Shown piece after piece: positions 32,744 through 42,800 of a stretch of 49,162 bases of DNA. Every line of letters begins with the position of its first letter. Within the stretch, counting starts at the first letter, position 1. Made by a program: the position numbers and the translations under genes. Where the stretch lies: assembly GCA_021732415.1 (NCBI GenBank), contig JAKFVC010000011.1, positions 1 through 49,162 of the forward strand, given 5' to 3'. The DNA comes from Planctomycetaceae bacterium. GTDB lineage: Bacteria > Planctomycetota > Planctomycetia > Planctomycetales > Planctomycetaceae. Under the pieces are notes generated by a model that made no database searches, was not told where the DNA came from, and saw nothing but the letters and a program-made list of their open reading frames with translations.

Positions 32744-33259
32744 CGAACCCAGCCCTCTCAGTCAACCCTGTCAATGGGGTCCGCGCCGACGGTCGGCGCG
32801 CGACATCACCGGGCTGTTGAGAGAGCGTTTGTGGTCACCTGAAATCGCCTGGACGATTCGGTACCACCAAACTCAGGGAGAGATTTTTAACAAGCCTGAG
32901 TTCCCACCACGCGCTGAGAGACGCGTGACGGCAATGTTCGCAATGAACATGTCCGATTTATCCCAATTTAACGATTTTAACATTTATGTCAAGCGAAATG
33001 TCAAGAAGTATCGCATGGCGTCGTAGGACGGGTCTCCAGGCCCGTCCGAGTGCCGTAACATTCTGCTCCAAAAACCTTCATCTCCCGCGAACTTCGCAGA
33101 GCGCCGACTTGCCTTCACCAAAAGCGTGGGAGTAAAGAGACGTCGCTCTTTAAACTGCATCCTGGCGCTGCGCGAAGATCGCGAGGATTCTTGGATTGTG
33201 TTGCCAACTGTTACAGGCTCGGATGGGCCAGGAGACCCGTCGTACAATGACAAGATCGA
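32744..33259. other. Intergenic region with a degenerate GGACGGG-element pair
   Basis: No gene is supported. Inverted copies of the GGACGGG element lie at 33023-33050 and 33218-33245 (three mismatches in 28), enclosing about 167 bases of unrecognised sequence. 32744-33022 is somewhat A+T-richer toward its right end and otherwise featureless to me. Confidence 0.7.
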
Positions 33260-33748
33260 TTACGGCTTCGCCACCCACTTCACGGCGTCCCCCAGCGTAA
33301 CTTCAGCTCCCTCCAGAACCCGTGCGGTGATCCCTCCATGCCCGCGCATGGCCTGGTAACCACCGGGCCCTAGAACTTCTTCCATCCGGGAACAAGGGTG
33401 GCAATACCCCGTTCCTTCCAGCAACACCTTGCCGATCCGAAATTGCTGGTCCTTCAACGCCGAAATGTTGATTCCCGAGATCGCGAGATTGCGCCGGATG
33501 AGTTCTGGCGCGATAGTATCTCGCCCCAAGATGGAGGCCACGACCGCCAGATGCTCCCACTGGATCAGCGTGACTTGCCGCTTCGAGCGACCACTCCGCG
33601 CGTGGTGATCTTCTGCCAGTCCGATACCTGCTTCGATGAGCGTGCTCGAGAGAGATTGAACCGGAGCTCGCCGGGCCGGGCTAGCCCCGATCCATTCGAC
33701 GCGGCCGATTTGCGGGTGAATGGCGAGCAACTCGGCGATAGTTTGCAT
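33260..33748 (-). CDS. MOSC-domain protein
   Basis: 162 residues. The family pattern is visible as GLAEDHHARSGRSKRQVTLIQ, then LIRRNLAISGINISAL, GKVLLEGTGYCHPCSRME and GGITARVLEGAEVTLGD. The Cys residues of YCHPC lie where MOSC proteins carry their conserved Cys. MOSC domains occur in molybdenum-cofactor sulfurases and in YiiM/YcbX-type proteins that handle molybdopterin or reduce N-hydroxylated bases. This is a stand-alone, YiiM-like short form. No molybdenum gene is nearby, so the substrate is open. It is co-oriented with the opp-like permeases, 156 bases downstream, with a small palindrome between. Confidence 0.88.
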   Translation of the reverse strand: MQTIAELLAIHPQIGRVEWIGASPARRAPVQSLSSTLIEAGIGLAEDHHARSGRSKRQVTLIQWEHLAVVASILGRDTIAPELIRRNLAISGINISALKDQQFRIGKVLLEGTGYCHPCSRMEEVLGPGGYQAMRGHGGITARVLEGAEVTLGDAVKWVAKP

Positions 33749-33782
33749 GGGGTGACCCAGAAAAACAGGTGAGCCCGGTGCC

Positions 33783-33899
33783 GTGTGAGAGTGCCAGGGT
33801 ATGAGCGTGTGAGTGTGGAATGAATCGAAGCGGGCAAAGTAAAGAGTGCCTCTCCGCCAAGTCTCTCCCCGTGACTCTCACACCCTCTTACTCTCACAC
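33783..33899. repeat. Imperfect inverted repeat, 26-bp arms
   Basis: Arms 33783-33808 (GTGTGAGAGTGCCAGGGTAT...) and 33874-33899 pair with about five mismatches. The element lies between the oppC-like gene and the MOSC gene. Confidence 0.7.
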
Positions 33900-33904
33900 T
33901 TCTT

Positions 33905-34999
33905 TCACCGCCCCGCCTCTTTCAAGCGCGGATCGGTCGCCTCCTGCAAACCTTCCCCAATCAAGTTGTACGCCAGCACGGCCAGGAAAATCGCCATGCC
34001 CGGGAACAAAATCAACCACCACATCTGCAGGTTGGTTCTGCCCGAATTGAGCAACGTTCCCCAACTGGGATTCGGCGGCGGCGGTCCCACACCCAGGAAG
34101 CTCAGGCCGCTTTCGATAAGGATGGCGGACGCAATGCCAAACGTGATGGGCACCAGGATCGGCGCCAGAGCGTTCGGCAAAATGTAACGGTACATGATCC
34201 GGATCTCACCGACGCCGATGGCTCGGGCGGCAGTGACGAATTCGCTCTCCCGCAGTTTCAGGAATTCTGCGCGAGTCAGCCGCGCGATGGAGGTCCAACT
34301 GGTGATACCGATGATGACCATCATGTGCCAGATGGTGGTCTTCTCCAGAATGGCGATCATCGCGAGGATCAGGATCAATGTCGGGATACACATCACGACT
34401 TCGGTGATGCGGCTGGTCAGCATATCGACCCACCCGCCGAAGTAGCCCCCCAGTGCTCCCACCGTGATGCCGATCAGTCCCGCGAGGCCCATCGAAACAA
34501 ACCCCACCAGCAGAGCGACGGTGGTGCCGTGGACCAGTTGAGCGAACACGTCCCAGCCTTGCTGATCGGTGCCCATCAGATTGTGCTTATCGGGGACCCC
34601 TTCCATGCCGAACTTGTTTTCGGGCTGGCCGGGCCATTCGTCCTTCTTGATGCGGCGGAAGGGATCTTGATAAACCAGCGGCCAGACGGCCCAGCTTTCA
34701 GGGTCCTTCTTCTTGAGATTCTTGGGATAGACCTGACGGAACTTGTCTTTCAGGAAAATCCCCGGTTCCCAGCGTGGATTGAAGTAGGCCAGGCAGGGGA
34801 AATAGATCTGGCCCTTATACTTGCACACGATCGGCCGAGTCCCTGCAATCATCGGGGCACACAGGGCGACGCCCGACAGGAAGACGATGTAGATCAACGC
34901 AATCAGCGCGAGGCGACGCTTGCGGAACTGGCGCCATACTTCGGACCAGTAGCCACGTGGTGGTGAGACCACTGGGGTCGAGTCGCTCGCAGCCGTCAT
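33905..34999 (-). CDS. Peptide/nickel-type ABC transporter permease (OppC/DppC family)
   Basis: 364 residues, preceded by GGAG. The first helix is about 30-50 (RLALIALIYIVFLSGVALCAP). A long loop of about 100 residues before the second helix contains DKHNLMGTDQQGWDVFAQLVHG, the usual OppC signature ('GTDxxGRDxxSRxxxG'). The permease core follows with the EAA loop RAIGVGEIRIMYRYILPNAL, which contacts the ATPase. The end has SWGTLLNSGRTNLQMWWLIL and FNLIGEGL-like AYNLIGEGLQEATDPR. It is the partner of the OppB-type gene upstream, from which it is separated by a perfect 24-bp-armed palindrome. No substrate-binding protein or ATPase gene lies in the window. Confidence 0.94.
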   Translation of the reverse strand: MTAASDSTPVVSPPRGYWSEVWRQFRKRRLALIALIYIVFLSGVALCAPMIAGTRPIVCKYKGQIYFPCLAYFNPRWEPGIFLKDKFRQVYPKNLKKKDPESWAVWPLVYQDPFRRIKKDEWPGQPENKFGMEGVPDKHNLMGTDQQGWDVFAQLVHGTTVALLVGFVSMGLAGLIGITVGALGGYFGGWVDMLTSRITEVVMCIPTLILILAMIAILEKTTIWHMMVIIGITSWTSIARLTRAEFLKLRESEFVTAARAIGVGEIRIMYRYILPNALAPILVPITFGIASAILIESGLSFLGVGPPPPNPSWGTLLNSGRTNLQMWWLILFPGMAIFLAVLAYNLIGEGLQEATDPRLKEAGR

Positions 35000-35013
35000 C
35001 AGCGATTCTCCTC

Positions 35014-35082
35014 TGTAGCCCGACTCTCTGAGTCGGGTGCTTCGCGTCTCAATACACTCCCGACTCAGAGAGTCGGGCTACA
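35014..35082. repeat. Perfect inverted repeat (24-bp arms) inside an operon
   Basis: Arms 35014-35037 and 35059-35082 are exact reverse complements beginning TGTAGCCCGACTCTC. Each arm itself nearly folds (CCCGACTC/GAGTCGGG). It belongs to the same family as 8567 and 49029. It lies between the oppB-like stop (35130) and the oppC-like start (34999). Confidence 0.95.
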
Positions 35083-35129
35083 GCTCGGCCGGAGCCTCGC
35101 ATTACCGTCAGCCCGATACCGCAGAGTCC

Positions 35130-36113
35130 TCAACTGTAACTCACCCGCGGATCAACCAACGCATACAACACATCCGCCAGCAGTTGTCCCGCCAACGTCA
35201 ACAACGAAAAAATCAGCGTCAGGCCCATGATGACCGGATAGTCTCGGGTCCCGATTGATTCAAAAAACAAGCGGCCCATGCCCGGCCACGTAAAGATCTG
35301 TTCGAGGATCACCGAACCGCTGAGCAAGGTCGGCAACGTCAGCCCCAGTTGGGTGACCATCGGGATCATCGTATTGCGGAACGAGTGGACGACGATGACC
35401 TTCAGAGGGTGGACCCCTTTGGCTCGCGCCGTGCGAATGTAATCCTGCCGCACGACTTCCATCATATTGGCTCGGATAAACCGGGAATAATACGCCAGAC
35501 CGCCGTACGTGTAGCACGTGACCGGCAGAACCATGTGATAGGCGATATCACCCACCCGACCCCACCACGACAGCGATTCGTAGTTATCGCTGACGATTCC
35601 CCGCAGCGGCAACCACTCCAGACGTTGATAAAAAACATACAACAAACCGAGTGCCGCCACGAACGACGGGAGCGAATAGAGCATATACAGCAGCGTGCTG
35701 ACAACTCGTTCGTCCGGCTTGTTGGCCCGTACGACCGAATAGAGCCCCAACGGGCCAGACAAGACGTACCCCAGGAACAGAGACGTCAGCGACAGCAGCA
35801 GGGTGGGGCCCGCCCGTTCGCGAATCAGGGCCCAGACTGGCTTCTTGTGAGTAAACGAGCGGCCCAGGTCGAGTGTGGTCGTCAGCTTCCCGAGCCACTG
35901 GGCATATCCAATCGGCCAGGGTTTATCCAGTCCGTAGGAGACCCGCATGCGTTGATAGTCCGCCGGGTCAACCTTGCGACTGGGATCCTGCTCCGCCTGC
36001 AGTGCCACGACGGGATCGCCAGGCATCTGGCGGATCAGAGCGTAAATCAGAAACGTGATAAACAGCAGCGTGACCGCTCCGATGAGCATGCGTCGAACGA
36101 GATAATCAAACAT
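35130..36113 (-). CDS. Peptide/nickel-type ABC transporter permease (OppB/DppB family)
   Basis: 327 residues. It begins MFDYLVRRMLIGAVTLLFIT, the typical first helix, followed by QMPGDPVVAL ('MPGDP' motif) and YGLDKPWPIGYAQWLG. The EAA loop is RTARAKGVHPLKVIVVHSFR (about 226-245) and the C-terminus IFTWPGMGRLFFESIGTRDYPVIMG is strongly conserved in the family. With the OppC-type protein it forms the membrane channel for oligopeptide or nickel uptake. The ATPases and binding protein are not adjacent, so this is a split system or an orphan permease pair. Confidence 0.95.
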   Translation of the reverse strand: MFDYLVRRMLIGAVTLLFITFLIYALIRQMPGDPVVALQAEQDPSRKVDPADYQRMRVSYGLDKPWPIGYAQWLGKLTTTLDLGRSFTHKKPVWALIRERAGPTLLLSLTSLFLGYVLSGPLGLYSVVRANKPDERVVSTLLYMLYSLPSFVAALGLLYVFYQRLEWLPLRGIVSDNYESLSWWGRVGDIAYHMVLPVTCYTYGGLAYYSRFIRANMMEVVRQDYIRTARAKGVHPLKVIVVHSFRNTMIPMVTQLGLTLPTLLSGSVILEQIFTWPGMGRLFFESIGTRDYPVIMGLTLIFSLLTLAGQLLADVLYALVDPRVSYS

Positions 36114-36373
36114 AACGGTGCATCGCTCCGTAGACCCCAGTCAATGTCGAGCTGGCAAGTCGGTTGTAATGCGAGACGCCGTTGAACTCAATTGTGAAAG
36201 CAGGAAAGACTGCGGCGGGATGGTAATCCAGGCAGCGGCAAACACTGAGGATTTTCGGCGGGATCGACCAGCACCGGATGATACACGGAAACGCGCAGCG
36301 GGGAAATTCCGGTTTTGGGGCCGGTCTGCGGCGTCTGCGGCGAATGCAGCCTCCCATACGTCCCATTAGTCCT

Positions 36374-36421
36374 ATAAGTCCCATCCGTCCCATCAAAATT
36401 CATGGGACAAATAGGACTTAT
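36374..36421. repeat. Short inverted repeat, 20-bp arms
   Basis: Arms 36374-36393 and 36402-36421 pair with three mismatches around an 8-base loop. On the minus strand it follows the metallophosphoesterase stop (36443) by 21 bases and could act in termination, although no clear T-run follows. No coding sequence is credible in 36114-36442. Confidence 0.75.
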
Positions 36422-36442
36422 GGCGAATGAAACCGTAGAGGT

Positions 36443-37453
36443 TTATTCAGCCTTCTTATCCGTGTCTTTCTTCTTCTTTTCCTCTTCCCGTTTCTTACGA
36501 GCCTCTTCGATCTGTTCGCGCTGAATCTTCTGGGCTTCCTCCATCTTGACATCAAAATCAAGATCCGATTTCAGATCGAGATCCACGACCCCATCCAGCA
36601 GGACGTTCGCAATCACCGGTCCCTCGTCGGTCATGGTCACCCAGGCGAACTGGTCGAATTCGCCGAATTCCTTGCCGCGCATTTTGCTGGCGCCGCCGGT
36701 CGTGGCGAGTTGAATGTAGTCGTTGCCATCCCGTTTTACCGTCACGTATTTGTGTTCGTGCCCACAGAACGCGGTCCATTTGCGACCTTCCAGGACTTTT
36801 TCGAGGTCGTTCCAGCCGGTATCGGCGCCCTTGCCGTCGGCCCCATAGCGCCACAGCGGTTTGTGCAAGAAGGCGAACGTCCAGCGGACCTTGGGATTTT
36901 CCTGGACGACTTTGCGGAAGTACTCGATCTGATCCGGCCCCAGTTTTTCCATCTTGGAACCGGGGGTCGCTTCGCTGTTGACCGCCAGGAACAACGTGTC
37001 GTGATAGACGAAGTGGTAATATTGCCGTCCCAGGCGCTGTTCCCAATCCTTCAGCATCGACACGTTCGAGATGTCGTGGTTGCCCGGAACATAAAAGAAG
37101 GGCATTTTCAAGTCTTTCACGTAGCCTTGAAACTCGGCCCATTCCCCCTGCATCCGCTCGGGTTTGTCGGTGTAGCCTTCGATCAAGTCGCCGACCGAAA
37201 CGACGAATTCCGGCTGCATCAAATTGAGTTTGCGGACCGCCTTCTCGAAGACCATCTTGCGATGCCCGCCGGTACGGTCGGTAACGATCGCAAATTGAAA
37301 ATTCTTCGGCTGATTATTCAGATTGAGGTGCGTCCACGGATTGGTCGCCTGCTGTTCAATCTTCAGCAACGAAGGCAGCACGTCCGAATTGGCCAGCAAA
37401 ACGGTGCCAAACAGTGCTACCAGCGTCAACAACACCAACATCGGCCGCTTCAT
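36443..37453 (-). CDS. Exported calcineurin-like metallophosphoesterase
   Basis: 336 residues from the ATG at 37453, preceded by GGGGAG at 7 bases; the upstream ATG at 37468 is less well supported. The signal-like helix (about 4-21, PMLVLLTLVALFGTVLLA) suggests a periplasmic or membrane-anchored enzyme. Metal-site motifs are TDRTGG (Asp59; the usual second His of 'DxH' is replaced), SVGDLIEG (Asp89), PGNHD (124-127), FLHKPLW (His197) and CGHEHKY (231-234). The fold hydrolyses phosphomono- or diesters with a dinuclear metal centre; the substrate is unknown. The last 40 residues are highly charged (EEARKKREEEKKKKD), probably helical or disordered. The changed first motif is worth noting but does not exclude activity. 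Confidence 0.9.
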   Translation of the reverse strand: MKRPMLVLLTLVALFGTVLLANSDVLPSLLKIEQQATNPWTHLNLNNQPKNFQFAIVTDRTGGHRKMVFEKAVRKLNLMQPEFVVSVGDLIEGYTDKPERMQGEWAEFQGYVKDLKMPFFYVPGNHDISNVSMLKDWEQRLGRQYYHFVYHDTLFLAVNSEATPGSKMEKLGPDQIEYFRKVVQENPKVRWTFAFLHKPLWRYGADGKGADTGWNDLEKVLEGRKWTAFCGHEHKYVTVKRDGNDYIQLATTGGASKMRGKEFGEFDQFAWVTMTDEGPVIANVLLDGVVDLDLKSDLDFDVKMEEAQKIQREQIEEARKKREEEKKKKDTDKKAE

Positions 37454-37576
37454 GAGTGGGCTCCCCATTTCCAGATGTGCATCAGATGGAGGGGATCTTA
37501 TGAGTTATCTGCGAGAAACTGAAGAGTAATTCCGTTAAGGATTCGTGTGCAGGCTCGGAGCGGCCGCCGGCGACCA

Positions 37577-39307
37577 TCAACCTGGGAGGGACTTGTCCGG
37601 ACCAACGCTGACCGGCTTGGCGGGCTCCTTGGCTACCAGGCGCAGGCCAGTGTTGTGATGGGATTTTTTCTGCAATTGCTCAATATCCACCAGCTCGAAA
37701 CGAACGGTGCCCAAGGCATTGCGCTCGTAAACCAGCTGCGCCAGGTTCTCGCAAGAGGTATGGTCGATTAACAACACATTGCGGGTCACATGCAAGAAAA
37801 CATGCTGAGCCTGGGGAGGGATCGCGGCCAGTTCTCGCGAAACGGCCAGTGTGTTGAAGCAGACAATCGGGTGACCGAAAATCAGATGATAGTCAGTGTC
37901 ATTTAACGCGCGCTCGACGATCGGATTCCTGAACTGGTTTTTGATCCCGCTGGGCAGCGCTCGCAAGAGCTGCCAGATAGTTTTGTGCCATTCTGGAACG
38001 CGTTGGGCTGCAATATTTGCCAGAGCCACATTCATCAGCAGTTTGCTGAGCATTCCCAGGCCGATACCCCACAACAGGTCAATTGCCAGTGATCCGGCAA
38101 TGGTCACGGTAAAGGGAATCAATTGTTCGCGACCGATATGCGCAATGTGCCGCCAGACCTTGGGTTGACACAATTTCCATCCCGTATAGATCAGGATGGC
38201 CGCGAGCGCACTGAGCGGAATCAAGTTGATCAGGTCTTTGGCGACAAACAAAAAGATGATCAGAAAAATAGCGTTGTAGAAGTTGGCCCACAGGGTGCGA
38301 CCACCCCCCACGATGCAGACCGTACTCTTCACACCACCGGGGATGATGGTCAGACCGCCCACGATGCTGGAACAGATGTTGGCAATGCCCATCGCCAGAA
38401 GTGTCCGATTGGGATCTGATTTGCGATGGAAGGGGTCGAGTTTGTCGACGGCCATGATCGTTGCCAGCGATTCAATGCCGTCGATCAGCGTCAGCGTGAT
38501 CACCACCGTGATCGCCGTCCACCACAGTGAGCGATCGGCGATGAGTCCGCTGAAGTCTGGAAATGAGAATCCATGGAATGGGTTGTCCGGAAGCTTGATA
38601 AGATACTTCGCATCCAGTTGCAGGATCTGTCCCAGGATGACTCCGACGACCACGACCAGCAACGGTGGAGGGATCATCTGCAGCCAGCGTATCTTGATTG
38701 AGCGTAGCAGGAATATCAGGCTGAGGCAGAACAAGCCCACTGCGAAGACGCTCCCCACGGCATGCGAAGGGGCCTGGGTACAGGCTTCGTAGAGAATCTC
38801 GTGGAACTCGTGAGCATGAACCTGAAAGCCCATGAAGGCGCCGAGCTGCTTGGCGATAATCAGCATGCCGATGGCCACCAACATGCCCTCGACGACCGCT
38901 GCAGGAAACAGCGAGCTAAACCGCGCGGCTTTAAGCAGGCTGAGCACAATCTGGATGACACCTGCAAAACAGATCACAGCCAGCAGAAAGTGGTAGCCGT
39001 GCTCCCTGCTTCCATGTCCCAAGGTGACCATCGCCGCGAGCAGGATGGGGGCAAGGCCCGCAGCCGGACCGCTGATGGTGACGTAGGATCCACCGAGGAA
39101 TGGCATCAGCAATCCAGCGATGATGGCTGAGATCAACCCCGTAATCGGCGGCGCACCCGAGGCGACGGCGATACCGATGGAGAGAGGCAGGGACACCAAC
39201 GATACCAGCAAGCCTGCGACGACGTCATGTCGCCAATGCTGCAGGCCGTTCCAGCCATTTTTCGGCTTTTCGATTTTGTCCGTTGCGCTGGCGGTAGGCT
39301 GATCCAC
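37577..39307 (-). CDS. SulP-family anion transporter with C-terminal STAS domain
   Basis: 576 residues from GTG at 39307, preceded by AGGAG. The N-terminal membrane part (about 25-420) has the SulP pattern: HDVVAGLLVSLVSLPLSIGI near the start, GGSYVTISGPAAGLAPILLA near 72-91, and TLIDGIESLATIMAVDKLDP near 273-292. A C-terminal STAS-like domain is seen at about 475-550 (VFLHVTRNVLLIDHTSCENL). Members exchange or import sulfate, bicarbonate or other anions; the substrate cannot be read from sequence. No carbonic anhydrase or sulfur gene is adjacent. The gene stands alone, with the metallophosphoesterase starting 124 bases downstream on the same strand. Confidence 0.94.
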   Translation of the reverse strand: MDQPTASATDKIEKPKNGWNGLQHWRHDVVAGLLVSLVSLPLSIGIAVASGAPPITGLISAIIAGLLMPFLGGSYVTISGPAAGLAPILLAAMVTLGHGSREHGYHFLLAVICFAGVIQIVLSLLKAARFSSLFPAAVVEGMLVAIGMLIIAKQLGAFMGFQVHAHEFHEILYEACTQAPSHAVGSVFAVGLFCLSLIFLLRSIKIRWLQMIPPPLLVVVVGVILGQILQLDAKYLIKLPDNPFHGFSFPDFSGLIADRSLWWTAITVVITLTLIDGIESLATIMAVDKLDPFHRKSDPNRTLLAMGIANICSSIVGGLTIIPGGVKSTVCIVGGGRTLWANFYNAIFLIIFLFVAKDLINLIPLSALAAILIYTGWKLCQPKVWRHIAHIGREQLIPFTVTIAGSLAIDLLWGIGLGMLSKLLMNVALANIAAQRVPEWHKTIWQLLRALPSGIKNQFRNPIVERALNDTDYHLIFGHPIVCFNTLAVSRELAAIPPQAQHVFLHVTRNVLLIDHTSCENLAQLVYERNALGTVRFELVDIEQLQKKSHHNTGLRLVAKEPAKPVSVGPDKSLPG

Positions 39308-39899
39308 GGGGGTTCACTCCTGGGCAGGATGGAAAACCGGCTCGTAAGGTGTGGAACGAGGTGTACGCGGTATTCTCCTGGCAAATGTCAATCAGCCACA
39401 AATGCTGGTCGACGATTCACCGTGAGAACTGGTGCGGACTAGAATCCGTCAATCGGCGCAGAACCTTGAGTTGAACATAAGTGAAGTCGCGTGAAAGAAA
39501 AGACTCCACGTTCCTGCCACTCAATTTGCAGTCTGCTCTCGCAAACAGGCCGCACTCACGAAGATGCTCCGGACGAATACAATGAGCCTCACGGTCTGTT
39601 CCACAACTCCGTGAAATCCAACTCGACAAACAAAACCACCTCGCATGGTGGGGATACGGCAATACCAAATAAAGGGCTCTCGCCGAGCAAACTGTGACTT
39701 TCAGAAGAGACTGCTGTGGGGTTTGCACTAGCGTGGGCGCCTCTCGGCGGAAGCCCTTGTTGGCTATTGGAATGTACTCTCACACCCCAATTGCCGCTTC
39801 CACTGGACTCTATAGTAGCGTTCAGCAACCGACTCAGAACAGAGTTTCGTTAATTGTTCGTTAGGAACCATAAGCCACGGAGTCGTATGGAGTTTCGAA
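39308..39899. other. Intergenic region upstream of the SulP gene, nothing recognised
   Basis: 592 bases between the uvrA stop and the SulP start, both on the minus strand. Frames of up to 103 residues exist but have no recognisable features, and no inverted repeat like those elsewhere was found. It should contain the SulP promoter, which I cannot place. Confidence 0.5.
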
Positions 39900-42800
39900 T
39901 TACGCTACTCGTGTCGCAAGTTCCTCAAAGAACGCCTTTAAGGCGGGGGTGATTTGTTCTATCGCGTCAAAGCGAATGCCCAGCATTTCTTGACCTTTGC
40001 GACCGACTGTGATCTCGCGTTCGCTGCCGAACTCAGCGATGCGTCCCAAGGCGACTTGACCCGCCGGTATGGTACAGTTGAGATCGATTCCTGCGCGACG
40101 CTTGGTGTTGAGAGTCACCCACCCGTTCTCCGCTCCGGTGGGCCGCACTGCCACGGTTTGCTGACCCGTCCAATCGACAGTGGCCCCCGGCGCTGCGGCC
40201 AGCAGAGAATCGACCAGACCTTCCAGGACGGCCGGATCCCAGGCGACACGCTGCCCGGTTGGAAATCCCTTGCGAGACAGATGCCACTTCTTCCCCAAGA
40301 CCTTCCACGGCATCAGATCTTCCAGATTGCCGGATGTCTGGCCGAGATATTTCTGAAACGCCTGTTGGGCCTCCTTCAAAAACTTCTTGAAACCGGCCGT
40401 ATCGATTTCCCGCTCGTAATGGAGCATGATCGACACTTCCTGCCAGGGGCCCTTGCGGTTGGCCACCTTCACCCGATCGCCACGGTTATAAACCTGGATC
40501 TCATCCAGTTCGTTGAAGTCTTTCAACTGCAGTTGCGCGGCCAGAAGCTCCTGTTTGAACGTCCCGCGCGGTACGTGGAAATTCAGCTTCAACAGCCATT
40601 CTTCGCCGGTCAATGCGTGCAGGAACCAGCCCTCTTTGGCACTCTTCGCTGCCACTTCGACGATGCTGCGCGAATTCCAATTCGTCGGTGCAAAATTGCC
40701 AGATGCCTCCAAGGTATCAACCACGGTGGAGAGAATGGCCGCCTCCCAGCGGGCCGCCTTGCCGTTATGGCCGATCCGCTGATTCAGATGCCAGTTACGC
40801 CCATCGGTCTCCCATGGCATCTTGGCGCTCTCGCCGACTTGCTTCAGATCAACGTCACCCGCGCGCTTGGCGGCCGCCTGTTTGCGGTCGAAGATCTCAC
40901 GCTCACCCCGTTTGCCGTCGGCGAGAATCGGCCCCAGCATTTCACCCGTGTAAGAGCGTTTGCGGGACGCATTTGCCGTCGCGCTCTTGGTACCCTTCGC
41001 CTTGCCTGTACCGGAAGACGTTTCTCCTGCCGAGTACGCGACCAGATCCTCGGGAGTCCCCTCCACAACAATCCAGCCACCTCCGTGCCCCGCTTCCGGC
41101 CCCATGTCCACAATCCAGTCAGCGGTCTTGATCACATCGAGATTGTGTTCGATGACGACCACCGTATTCCCCAGCGCGACCAGACTGTCGAGCACCTTCA
41201 GCAACTTGCGAATATCGTCGAAGTGCAGGCCCGTCGTCGGTTCATCCAGGATGTAAAGCGTCTTGCCCGTCTGCGGCCGAGCCAGCTCCGCGGCCAGCTT
41301 CACACGTTGCGCTTCTCCCCCCGAGAGAGTCGGAGCCGACTGCCCAAGCGTGAGATAATCCAACCCAATCGCACACAACGTGGCGAGCGGTGCGCGGATC
41401 TTCGGAATATTGTCGAAGAGTTCCAGCGCCTGCCCGATCGACATGTTGAGCACATCGGCAATCGACCGGCCGCGGTAGGTCACCGCCAGCGTTTCGGCGT
41501 TGTAGCGCCGGCCTTTGCAGACTTCGCACTCGACCCAGACATCGGGCAGAAAATGCATTTCGATGCACTTCTGGCCGTTCCCTTCGCAGCCTTCGCAACG
41601 TCCCCCCGCCCGGTTGAAACTGAACCGCGCCGGACGATATCCCCGGACCTTGGCTTCGGGCAGATGAGCAAACAACTCGCGGATCTGATCGAAAACGCCG
41701 GTGTAAGTGGCGGGATTCGAGGCGGGAGTACTGCCCAGCGGTTGCTGATCAACCTGGATGATCTTGTTGACTTGCTCCAAGCCCACAATTTCTTCAAACG
41801 GTCCCGCTTGTTCCTGGGCTCGATGAAGTCGTCGAGCTACCGCTTTGGCCAGGGTTTCTTCAATGAGCGAACTCTTGCCGGATCCCGAGACTCCAGTAAT
41901 CACCGTAAAGGTTCCCAGCGGAATGCGCAGGTCGACATCACGCAGATTGTGCATGCGGGCGCCGAGCAATTCCAGCCAGCCACCGCCGGGCGTCTGCTGC
42001 ATCGTGGGCGTGTCGAGCAACCGCCCCTCTTTGCGTTTCGCCGTGGATTTCGACGTCATCCGCCGCGGTTCGGGGATGGGAATTTCCTCACGGCCCGACA
42101 GATACTTGCCAGTTAGCGAAGCATCCATCTTCATCAGTTGCTTGGGAGTCCCCGACCCCACCACATTGCCGCCGAACCGGCCGGCACCTGGTCCGAAGTC
42201 ATACAGACGGTCGGCTTCAGCAATGACCTCGCGATCGTGTTCGACCAGGATCAGCGTATTGCCAAGTTCCTTCAGTTGCTTCAACGACTGTAGCAATCGG
42301 GCGTTGTCTCGAGGATGCAGGCCGATGGTCGGTTCATCCAGCACATACAGCACCCCAGTCAACGCACGGCCGATCTGCCCGGCAAGTCGAATTCGCTGAC
42401 TCTCACCACCCGACAGCGTGGGCAGAGGGCGGGACAACGTGAGGTATTCCAAACCCACATCGACCAGGAACGACAGACGTCCGACGACTTCCTGCAGCAA
42501 ATCTCCGGCGACCCGCTTGTCGGCGGCTTTGAACTTCAGACCCTTGAAGAAGAGGTGACTTTCACCCAGCGGCAGTTCGCTCAGTTCTTGCAGCGTGCGG
42601 CCGTTGAACCGCACGGCTCCCGCATCGTCTCGCAGACGGCTGCCGTGGCACGTTGTGCAGGCCACTTCGCCCTGCAGATCACTCAGCCGTTGCCGATAGA
42701 CGAACGAGACGCGGGAGGCCTCTTCCAGGGCAGGATACAGTCCCTTGTACTGGAACTTGATCTGGCTGTTGGCGGCAATCGGAATCCATTTTTCTCCCGT

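Noticed and set aside
39417-39728. 103-residue minus-strand frame upstream of the SulP gene
   Set aside because: No similarity to any family I know, no ribosome binding site, and high Cys/Arg/Ser content typical of chance frames.
39954-42116. 720-residue open frame on the plus strand
   Set aside because: It lies wholly antisense to the second UvrA unit, is rich in Arg/His/Gln and shows no domain; it is a shadow of high-G+C coding sequence.
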